Part shown: in pieces, positions 1 through 6,547 of the stretch
How positions within the stretch are numbered: the stretch's first letter is position 1
How the letters are laid out: the number at the start of each line of letters is the position of its first letter
DNA from: Sphingobacteriales bacterium
GTDB taxonomy: Bacteria; Bacteroidota; Bacteroidia; Chitinophagales; Chitinophagaceae
Direction of reading: 5' to 3'
DNA: 64,000 nucleotides
NCBI GenBank assembly: GCA_012270485.1
Contig: JAAXIF010000007.1
Coordinates: 1 to 64,000 of the forward strand
Made by a program: the position numbers and the translations under genes
The notes under the pieces: generated by a model
Told to the model about the DNA's origin: nothing
Seen by the model: the letters and a program-made list of their open reading frames with translations, nothing else
Databases searched by the model: none

Positions 1-50
1 ACAATCACAGACATCCGGTATCAAAAATAAATTTTCTCCGGACAGCAATG

Positions 51-164
51 GCTGCTAGCTTCTAGCTTCTAGTAATTCATTAATGTAAGAATATGCAATA
101 AGTAATTATTATAATGTTACATCCTTTATTTGCTCGAAGCTAGTAGCTCGAAGCTCGCAGCTTT
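51..164. repeat. family B repeats (AGCTTCTAGC / CTCGAAGC), gene-free start of window
   Basis: Two low-complexity blocks, at 51-73 and 132-164, consist of iterated AGCTTCTAGC-like and CTCGAAGCTAGTAGC-like units. They resemble the AAGCTTGAAGC/TGCAAGC repeats at 21.1, 37.5 and 38.1 kb. I can support no gene in bases 1-298. A 60-codon reading frame on the minus strand here ends in the repeat and matches nothing I recognise. Confidence 0.6.
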
Positions 165-298
165 GGCCTCAGCCAAATATCCACACCACTTGCTCAATGA
201 CCAGATTTTCCTATTTTCGACCTCTTGATGAGTAAAACTGCTTCCGGGTGGAGCTGTTGTAAGCATGGTGCGAATGGACTCGTCAAAAAAAATCTCCC

Positions 299-1291
299 AT
301 GAAAGCAATCATACCAGTAGCGGGTGCAGGTACTAAACTCAGACCGCATACTTATACGCAACCCAAGGCCTTGATTCCTATTGCCGGAAAAACCATTCTC
401 AGTTATATCGTTGATCAACTCAGAGAAGCCGGTATCAATGAGTTTATTTTTATTGTGGGTTATCTGGGTGAAAAAATTCAAGACTATGTAAAGCAGACCT
501 ATCCTGATATGACTGCTCATTTCGTTTTTCAGAATGAACGCCAAGGTACAGGACATGCTATTGAGTTGACCAGAAATATTGTAGGTCAGGATGAAGTGTT
601 TGTGGCGCTGGGCGATACCATTTGTGAGTATGATGTAAGGGAAGTGGTGAATAGTCCATATAGTATGTTGGGTATCAAAAAAGTAGATGACCCCAGAAAT
701 TTTGGAGTAGCTTCTATTGGTGATGATGGTTTTATTGAACAAGTCGTAGAAAAGCCAGCCATTCCAAAAAGCAATATGGCATTGGTAGGTTTATACAAAA
801 TCAAGGAAACCCATTTTCTTTTTGAATGTTTGCATCATCTATTTACACAGGACATTAAAACTTATGGAGAATACAATCTGACAGATGCACTGGATTGTAT
901 GATCAAGCGTGGTGCAAAGTTTCAGTCATTCAAAGTAAAGAACTGGTTTGATTGCGGTAAGAAAGAAACTTTATTAGAAAGCAATGCTACCCTATTGAAA
1001 AAGTTCGGAGGTAATATTGTAGATGGACACGATTTCAAAGATACCATCATCATTCCTCCTGTCAGTATTGCGCCGGGTTGTGATATCGCTAACTCCATTA
1101 TTGGTCCACATGTAGCCATTGGAGCCAACACCACTATTAAACATTCTATTGTAAGAGATAGTATCATCGGATCTTACACCAGTCTCTATGAAGTAGTCCT
1201 CGACAATTCACTCATCGGCAGTGATGCATCTGTGAAAGGGTTGAGCAGGAGTTTGAATATTGGAGATAATACGGAGATAGATTTTGGATAA
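299..1291 (+). CDS. sugar-phosphate nucleotidyltransferase with C-terminal beta-helix
   Basis: Predicted cytoplasmic enzyme of 330 aa that couples a sugar 1-phosphate to a nucleoside triphosphate, giving an activated sugar for envelope polysaccharide. Residues 1 to about 235 form an NTP_transferase domain with the signature GAGTKLRPHTYTQPKALIP near the N-terminus, followed by VALGDTICEYD (metal/nucleotide site). Residues of about 250-330 show hexapeptide-like repeats (IIGPHVAIGAN, SIIGSYTS, SLIGSD) typical of a left-handed beta-helix, as in long RmlA-like thymidylyltransferases. Sugar and base specificity cannot be read from the sequence. No Shine-Dalgarno sequence precedes the ATG. The stop codon lies 2 nt before a family A palindromic repeat. 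Confidence 0.85.
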   Translation: MKAIIPVAGAGTKLRPHTYTQPKALIPIAGKTILSYIVDQLREAGINEFIFIVGYLGEKIQDYVKQTYPDMTAHFVFQNERQGTGHAIELTRNIVGQDEVFVALGDTICEYDVREVVNSPYSMLGIKKVDDPRNFGVASIGDDGFIEQVVEKPAIPKSNMALVGLYKIKETHFLFECLHHLFTQDIKTYGEYNLTDALDCMIKRGAKFQSFKVKNWFDCGKKETLLESNATLLKKFGGNIVDGHDFKDTIIIPPVSIAPGCDIANSIIGPHVAIGANTTIKHSIVRDSIIGSYTSLYEVVLDNSLIGSDASVKGLSRSLNIGDNTEIDFG

Positions 1292-1292
1292 T

Positions 1293-1322
1293 AGTCGATA
1301 GTCTATGGTCCATAGACCATGG
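1293..1322. repeat. family A palindromic repeat, left of four-helix-bundle gene
   Basis: Thirty bases built from CCATAGACCATGG-type units. The reverse complement of the repeat at 1754-1783 matches it at 26 of 30 positions, so the pair brackets the four-helix-bundle gene like inverted repeats. Each copy is itself nearly palindromic, so the inverted arrangement may be trivial. Confidence 0.8.
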
Positions 1323-1381
1323 TTGTTACCTTGGAGAGCGTAACTATACGGAGTATTAATACCTGTTTTTTGAATGTTTAG

Positions 1382-1398
1382 AACCGATATTTTCGGTT
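1382..1398. promoter_or_regulatory. hairpin abutting the start codon of the four-helix-bundle gene
   Basis: AACCGA-TATTT-TCGGTT forms a perfect 6-bp stem ending one base before the ATG at 1400. In the mRNA it could occlude the start. It has no T-tract, so it is not a terminator on the plus strand. A regulatory role is inference. Confidence 0.4.
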
Positions 1399-1399
1399 T

Positions 1400-1753
1400 A
1401 TGGCTTTTAAGTTTGAAACATTACAAGTTTGGAATAAGTCTCTTGATCTTTCACTGCTAGTACAAGAGATTGTAATTTCTTTTCCTCATTATGAAATATA
1501 CAATCTGTCCAATCAAATCCGACGAGCGGCTGATTCAGTTGTTTTAAATATTGCTGAAGGATCAACTGGACAAAGTAATGCTGAGTTTACTAGATTTTTG
1601 CGGTATGCTTTAAGATCCGCAGTTGAAGTTGTTGCCTGCCTGTTTATTGCTAAGAAGAAAGCGTATATTAATACTATTATTTTTGAGAAAGCATATACTG
1701 AATATGAAATACTCTGTAAGATGATTACGAAATTTGAAAAATCACTAAAATAA
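1400..1753 (+). CDS. four-helix-bundle protein (23S rRNA IVS / Avd-like family)
   Basis: A 117-aa all-helical protein. FETLQVWNKSLDLSLLVQEI at the start, then LSNQIRRAADSVVLNIAEGS and the following FLRYALRSAVEV segment, are the hallmarks of the family first seen in 23S rRNA intervening sequences (TIGR02436 type). Members form small, positively charged bundles related to the Avd subunit of diversity-generating retroelements. Biochemical function of the stand-alone versions is unknown. Here there is no rRNA and no reverse transcriptase nearby. The gene is AT-richer than its neighbours and is bracketed by family A repeats at 1293-1322 and 1754-1783, which suggests a self-contained acquired unit. 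Family assignment is secure; mobility is inference. Confidence 0.88.
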   Translation: MAFKFETLQVWNKSLDLSLLVQEIVISFPHYEIYNLSNQIRRAADSVVLNIAEGSTGQSNAEFTRFLRYALRSAVEVVACLFIAKKKAYINTIIFEKAYTEYEILCKMITKFEKSLK

Positions 1754-1783
1754 CCATCGACTATGGACCATGGACTATGGACT
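1754..1783. repeat. family A palindromic repeat overlapping the start of the next gene
   Basis: CCATCGACTATGG followed by ACCATGGACTATGGACT. It begins at the stop of the four-helix-bundle gene and contains the only plausible upstream ATG (1763) of the flavoprotein gene that follows. Confidence 0.8.
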
Positions 1784-2719
1784 AACAATCGCATCTCTTC
1801 TTTATTTGCCACCCGCTACCCCCTCATCCAAGCAGGCATGATATGGGCGAGTGGGTGGAGGTTGGCGAGTGCGGTGAGTAATGCGGGTGGGCTTGGTTTA
1901 TTGGGTGCGGGGAGTATGTATCCGGATGTATTGCGCGAACATATCCGAAAATGTAAAGCAGCAACAGATCAACCCTTTGGAGTGAATGTGCCTTTGTTGT
2001 ATCCGGATATTAATCAGTTGATGGATATTATTATAGACGAAAAAGTACCGATTGTTTTTACCAGTGCGGGAAATCCTAAAACATGGACAGGCTTTTTGAA
2101 AGAGCGCGGGATCAAGGTAGCGCATGTAGTGAGTAGCAGTAAGTTTGCTAAGAAAGCCGAGGAAGCAGGTTGTGATGCTGTTGTAGCAGAAGGATTTGAA
2201 GCAGGTGGGCATAACGGTCGAGAGGAAACAACAACCATGGTTTTGATACCAGCCGTACGTGCAGCTGTTAATATTCCGGTAATAGCTGCGGGAGGCATTG
2301 CTACCGGCACACAAATGCTCGCAGCAATGGTATTGGGAGCCGATGGCGTTCAAGTAGGAAGTAGGTTTGTATGTACACCGGAAGCTTCATCTCACTTAGC
2401 TTTTAAAGAAGCAATTATTAACGCGGGTGAAGGTGATACACAGTTGGCGATGAAAAAAGTAGTACCTGTTCGACTCTTAAAAAATAAATTCGCAGAAGAA
2501 ATCAAAGCGGCTGAATTGCGCGGCGCTTCAGAAGAAGAGCTGAAACAAATCTTAGGAAGAGCGAGGGCGAAAAAAGGAATGTTTGAAGGTGATATGGAAG
2601 AGGGCGAATTAGAAATCGGACAAGTAAGCGCACTCATCCATGAAATCAAACCTGCAGCAGCAGTGGTTGAGGAAATAATGATGGAGTGTACGTCAAAATT
2701 TGAAAATTTGAGAATTTGA
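1763..2719 (+). CDS. nitronate monooxygenase / FabK-like flavoprotein
   Basis: A 318-aa FMN-dependent TIM barrel of the 2-nitropropane dioxygenase family, which includes nitronate monooxygenases (oxidise alkyl nitronates) and the FabK enoyl-ACP reductases. Diagnostic features are QAGMIWASGWRLASAVSNAG near residue 23, AEGFEAGGHNG (FMN phosphate loop with the family His), IPVIAAGGIATG and ADGVQVGSRFVCTPEA. Substrate cannot be decided. The start is odd: ATG 1763 lies within a family A repeat, and the next in-frame ATG (about 1838) would delete the conserved first strand. The C-terminal codons (SKFENLRI) and the TGA come from a second, TTTGAAAAT-type repeat. Both gene ends are therefore encoded by intergenic repeat DNA. 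Confidence 0.85.
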   Translation: MDHGLWTNNRISSLFATRYPLIQAGMIWASGWRLASAVSNAGGLGLLGAGSMYPDVLREHIRKCKAATDQPFGVNVPLLYPDINQLMDIIIDEKVPIVFTSAGNPKTWTGFLKERGIKVAHVVSSSKFAKKAEEAGCDAVVAEGFEAGGHNGREETTTMVLIPAVRAAVNIPVIAAGGIATGTQMLAAMVLGADGVQVGSRFVCTPEASSHLAFKEAIINAGEGDTQLAMKKVVPVRLLKNKFAEEIKAAELRGASEEELKQILGRARAKKGMFEGDMEEGELEIGQVSALIHEIKPAAAVVEEIMMECTSKFENLRI

Positions 2720-2777
2720 AAATGAGGAAAGCGAGTATTTCATTTTCAAATTTTCAAATTGCATCCGCCCAGGCGGA
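2694..2777. repeat. family D repeat (TTTGAAAAT) with a GC-rich REP-like core
   Basis: An imperfect inverted repeat, 2705-2725 against 2740-2760 (20 of 21 bases), made of TTTGAAAAT units, is followed by the palindrome TCCGCC-CA-GGCGGA at 2764-2777. The same combination recurs at 52.68-52.81 kb. It overlaps the last codons and stop of the preceding gene and lies between two convergent genes, so it may also serve as a terminator. Confidence 0.75.
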
Positions 2778-2785
2778 CAAGTTAA

Positions 2786-3544
2786 TTAGTCTTTCTGCAA
2801 ATAAAATGAATTGGCCTGAGATGTGCAGGTGACAACCAAATCATTGATGCATACATGTTCAGGTAGAGTGGCCGTGTAATATGTGATATTCGCAATATCT
2901 TCTGCTTGTAATGCATGGTATCCATTATATACCGCATCTGCCTTGGATGTATCTCCTTTGAATCTTACAATCGAGAATTCAGTTTCAGCTGCACCTGGAT
3001 GAATAGTAGTTACTTTGATATGATGGGGGAGCAGGTCAATACGCATTGCTTTGCTGATAGCATCAACAGCATGTTTACTAGCACAGTAAGCATTACCATC
3101 TTTGTATACTTCTTTACCGGCAGTGGAACCAATATTGATGATATGCCCCTTCTTTCTACTGATCATAAAAGGTATAATGGCTTTGGTAACGTACATTAAT
3201 CCTTTCACATTCGTATCCATCATCGTATCCCAATCATCTAGGTTGGCATTTTCAAAACTGTCTCTTCCCAGTGCCAATCCGGCATTATTCACCAAAACAT
3301 CTATCGCTTGCCATTCTTCCGGCAGATTACTAAGTGTATCTGCCACTGTTTTTCTGTCTTGCACATCAAAAACTAGAGATAAAATTTGAATGGCATATTT
3401 GGTTTGTAAATCTGTTGCAATGGTATCTAATCTTTCTTTTCTTCTGCCTGTGATGATACAGTTCCATCCAGCAGCAGCAAAAGTATAAGTAATGGCTTTT
3501 CCAAAACCGGATGTAGCACCAGTAATGAGTATGATTTTTTTCAT
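2786..3544 (-). CDS. SDR-family NAD(P)-dependent oxidoreductase (YdfG-like)
   Basis: Classical short-chain dehydrogenase of 252 aa. It has the N-terminal cofactor motif TGATSGFG, then NNAG in the central sheet, the catalytic Ser in NIGSTAGKEVY and the catalytic pair in YCASK. The overall pattern, including the GRR after the second strand (2'-phosphate contact), resembles the YdfG subgroup that oxidises 3-hydroxy acids and serine with NADP. That subgroup assignment is inference. The start is supported by the -7 element TAACTTTG ending only 4 nt upstream. It stands alone between two repeat blocks. Confidence 0.88.
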   Translation of the reverse strand: MKKIILITGATSGFGKAITYTFAAAGWNCIITGRRKERLDTIATDLQTKYAIQILSLVFDVQDRKTVADTLSNLPEEWQAIDVLVNNAGLALGRDSFENANLDDWDTMMDTNVKGLMYVTKAIIPFMISRKKGHIINIGSTAGKEVYKDGNAYCASKHAVDAISKAMRIDLLPHHIKVTTIHPGAAETEFSIVRFKGDTSKADAVYNGYHALQAEDIANITYYTATLPEHVCINDLVVTCTSQANSFYLQKD

Positions 3545-3548
3545 TGTG

Positions 3549-3556
3549 CAAAGTTA
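3549..3556 (-). promoter_or_regulatory. -7 element TAACTTTG before SDR gene
   Basis: Matches the Bacteroidota consensus TAnnTTTG on the minus strand. Four bases separate it from the ATG, so the transcript would begin at or just before the start codon. No clear -33 TTTG is seen. Confidence 0.5.
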
Positions 3557-3566
3557 AGGTAGCAGA

Positions 3567-3665
3567 TAGCTAATAGGTCATAGCGTATGGCAAAAATGAA
3601 TAAACAGTTTCTTCCATAAGCTATTCGCCATGATCCATTTGCCATACGCTATGACCTACTAGCTA
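3567..3665. repeat. family C long inverted repeat
   Basis: Arms 3567-3594 and 3638-3665 are inverted copies of 28 bases with one mismatch, built from TAGCTAATAGGTCATAGCG-type units, around a 43-nt loop that holds further related units. It lies just downstream of the T9SS protein gene on the minus strand and upstream of the SDR gene. Confidence 0.85.
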
Positions 3666-3679
3666 TGCGCAATGAACTA

Positions 3680-6340
3680 TCACCTAATCAACACAATCGT
3701 TCCCTTCTTATAAACACGGTTACCCGATTGATCGGTGCCCACTGCTTCAAATACATAGGTTCCTGATGGTTGAGGAGTACCGTTAAAAATACCATCCCAA
3801 CCTTTTCCTGTTTGACTCGTAGAGAATACCAATTGTCCCCAGCGGTTATAAACTCTGAAGTATTGTAATGTAGCGATACCTACACCTACGGGTCTGACGA
3901 TATCATTTTTCCCATCTCCATTGGGTGTAAAAGCCGAGGGTACAAAAAGGTTGGGACCTGTTTTAAAGACACGGACAATCACATCATCTTCATCATAACA
4001 ACCACCGGCACCAATCGCACGAACGATATAACGTATGGAATCGATGGTTTCAGGCAGTATTACCGTTGGAGAAGCGCTGGTAGGATTATCCAATCCCGTA
4101 GTGGGCGTCCATAGATAATTATTCCCCCCTTCTGCCAATAGTTGTACGGGTCTTCCTGCAACCACAAAAGTATCTTTACCTGCATAAGCAGTAAGCGGTT
4201 GAGTGACAAATATGGTTACAGTATCTCGAACAGGTTTATTACAACCTAGTGTATCAATTGCTGTAAGAATATATTGTGTGGTTTTGGATGGACCGGCAAT
4301 GGGAAACAATGTATTGGCATTGATCAATGAAGAAGAGGGTGACCAGTTAAAACCGGCACCCACTACGACTCCGGCCAATTGCACACGATCACCAAAACAA
4401 ATCGTAGTATCACTTCGTACGATTGCTTGCGGATAAGGGGCCACATTTGCAAATACAGAATCTCTATCCTGACAATAACCCAAATTAGCAGTCACATAAT
4501 ACATGGTACTCACCAATGGCTGTACCAAAGGATATTTTGTATTACCGGGTATAGTAACTCCCGTAGATGTAGTCCATTGATAACTCAATGCATCACTGAC
4601 CGGACTTAAGGTAAATTGATCTGTACGACAGATGCTGGTATCCAGTCCGAGTTCAACATCAATAAAGTCTAATACGTTTACTGTGACGGTATCCGTATTG
4701 ATACAACCATTATCATTGATTGTGATAAAATAGCGAGTGGTATCAACCGGATATACAATGGGGTTGGGTGTATTAATATTCAACATGCGGGCTAAACTAG
4801 CAGGTCTGTCTGTTGTCCATGCAACTGTACCGCTTCCAATGGTGCTTTGTAAAGTAAGGGTATCAATACTGCATATCAATGTATCTCGAAATGCAAGATT
4901 GACAAGAGGTTTATCGCGTATAATAATGGGTTTTGTGATAGAGTCTATACAGCCTTTACTATTAGTGGTCACCAATTTCACCTGAACCGTTTGTGGAGTC
5001 GCATATTTCCAAATGGTATCTTTTCTTCTGGATGTATCGGCTGCAGTAGTAAGATCACCAAGATCCCATCGCCAGCTATTCACTACCCCATAAGCTGTAG
5101 TAGTAGCATCAGTAAAATTAAAATTATTGAGATAGCAAGTACCTTGTACATTAAAATCGGGAACAAAGCCAGGATATACACGTACTTGAGCAGTTGTTGA
5201 ATCTTCACATCCTTTGTCATTATTCACTTTTAGCTTTAAAACAAAAGTGCCTGTATCAGAATAAGTATGTGTAGGAGTTGGTGCAATTGAAGTTGGATTA
5301 GGAACACCTCTTTCCCCAAAATCCCAAAGATATCCAATGATATTAGGGCTGGGAGACTCATTTTTGAAATTCATAGTAAACCCATTACAAGTAATATATG
5401 TAGGTTTTAGGCTAGCACCAGTTAGTGAGCAATCAGATACCCTAAGTGTAAAATCTTTTCTGTGTTGTGATATAGCTACTCCATTTCTCCATTCAGTAAT
5501 GCAAACATTTATTACATAATAACCACTTGCTGGCGCTAAGCCGGAAATAATACCTGTTACAGGATCAATGGTTGCATTGGTTCCAAGCGGATTGGTTCCG
5601 GAAAACCCTGATACATATCCAACAGGATTAAAAGGTGGGGAAGAGTAATTTGGATCTAATGCACTTGCAGTATTACCTCTGTCGAATGCAGCACAAAGAC
5701 TATAAGACAAAGAATCACCTTGATCGGGATCAGTAGCACTGAAATCAAGAATGAAAGGAGAATTTTGACAGACTAATGTAGTGTCTTTTAGTGCAAAAAC
5801 GGGACTGGAGTTAACACCTAAAGGTAACACACCTGTTCCCGGTATATTACAGGTATAAGTTGCACCTTCTCCCAACGTTTGAGGGGTGACCTGTACTTTT
5901 TGGATATTATTTATATCTACACTCCTGCAACAAGTTTGGTACATAACGACATATCCGCTTGCTGTATTCGGTAAATCAACCAAAACCGAGTAGTTGGCAA
6001 GAAGATATCTGACTGTTACATTCCCATTGATACAAGGATTTATATCTGTAAGGGCTAAATCTTGTTGACTGATTTGAGGAGCAGTTACTTGAGACCCATA
6101 AAGAGATGCAGGGGTAGTATTATTGTAAATGAGCAACATAACACTGCCTGGTAAAGGAGCACTGGTACCCGAGGCATAAAAATCTCTAAATAAACGTAAG
6201 GTAATTCGATATCTAGAAGTATTGGCAGCAGTAGTGCCCGGACCAATATATTCATAATACATTTCCCCGCCTGCAATATGCCCCGCATAAGTCGTGATCA
6301 GGGAAACTAATAACAATATAGTCAGTATCGCTTTTTTCAT
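3680..6340 (-). CDS. T9SS type B cargo protein with PKD domains (copy 1)
   Basis: Large secreted protein of 886 aa. Residues 1-19 are a signal peptide (MKKAILTILLLVSLITTYAG). A conserved N-terminal module (HIAGGEMYYEYIGPG; many Cys) is followed by two PKD-like domains at about 310-395 and 400-480 (YLWDFGERG, SWRWDLGD). Ig-like repeats with DTVTVNV and GNNYLWTPTTGLD come next, and then the gliding-motility/type B sorting domain over the last 90 residues (VPSAFTPNGDGKND ... YNRWGQLVFS). The T9SS exports such proteins across the outer membrane. It is a paralogue of the next gene, same strand, 207 nt away. Likely a surface adhesin or matrix protein; ligand unknown. Confidence 0.88.
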   Translation of the reverse strand: MKKAILTILLLVSLITTYAGHIAGGEMYYEYIGPGTTAANTSRYRITLRLFRDFYASGTSAPLPGSVMLLIYNNTTPASLYGSQVTAPQISQQDLALTDINPCINGNVTVRYLLANYSVLVDLPNTASGYVVMYQTCCRSVDINNIQKVQVTPQTLGEGATYTCNIPGTGVLPLGVNSSPVFALKDTTLVCQNSPFILDFSATDPDQGDSLSYSLCAAFDRGNTASALDPNYSSPPFNPVGYVSGFSGTNPLGTNATIDPVTGIISGLAPASGYYVINVCITEWRNGVAISQHRKDFTLRVSDCSLTGASLKPTYITCNGFTMNFKNESPSPNIIGYLWDFGERGVPNPTSIAPTPTHTYSDTGTFVLKLKVNNDKGCEDSTTAQVRVYPGFVPDFNVQGTCYLNNFNFTDATTTAYGVVNSWRWDLGDLTTAADTSRRKDTIWKYATPQTVQVKLVTTNSKGCIDSITKPIIIRDKPLVNLAFRDTLICSIDTLTLQSTIGSGTVAWTTDRPASLARMLNINTPNPIVYPVDTTRYFITINDNGCINTDTVTVNVLDFIDVELGLDTSICRTDQFTLSPVSDALSYQWTTSTGVTIPGNTKYPLVQPLVSTMYYVTANLGYCQDRDSVFANVAPYPQAIVRSDTTICFGDRVQLAGVVVGAGFNWSPSSSLINANTLFPIAGPSKTTQYILTAIDTLGCNKPVRDTVTIFVTQPLTAYAGKDTFVVAGRPVQLLAEGGNNYLWTPTTGLDNPTSASPTVILPETIDSIRYIVRAIGAGGCYDEDDVIVRVFKTGPNLFVPSAFTPNGDGKNDIVRPVGVGIATLQYFRVYNRWGQLVFSTSQTGKGWDGIFNGTPQPSGTYVFEAVGTDQSGNRVYKKGTIVLIR

Positions 6341-6547
6341 GCTTGAGAACCAAAACGCCTTTCTTCCAGTTTTGTGAAATTACATACCACGCTATCCGGA
6401 AATGCAGTCTGTATCGTTTTTAAAGGGTTTACAACATCCCTAAGAGTTAAATTAGGTATGAATTGCTGCTTATTTTGTCAAATAACAGGAAATTCTTTTA
6501 TCTGACAATCAGATAGGGAGATTAGTTGCCTGAAAATATGGCTGTAT

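Noticed and set aside
1..30. Possible C-terminal end of a gene (codons to a TAA at 28-30)
   Set aside because: Nine codons cannot be judged; no family evidence.
126..742. Minus-strand reading frames at 126-308 and 194-742
   Set aside because: The longer one lies antisense to the nucleotidyltransferase, the shorter ends in family B repeat DNA; neither shows a recognisable domain.
1400..1753. Diversity-generating retroelement suggested by Avd-like protein
   Set aside because: No reverse transcriptase and no template/variable repeat pair were seen nearby.
6499..6515. Hairpin TATCTGA-CAA-TCAGATA between the twin T9SS genes as a terminator
   Set aside because: The stem is short and AT-rich with a weak T-tract on the minus strand; not strong enough to list.
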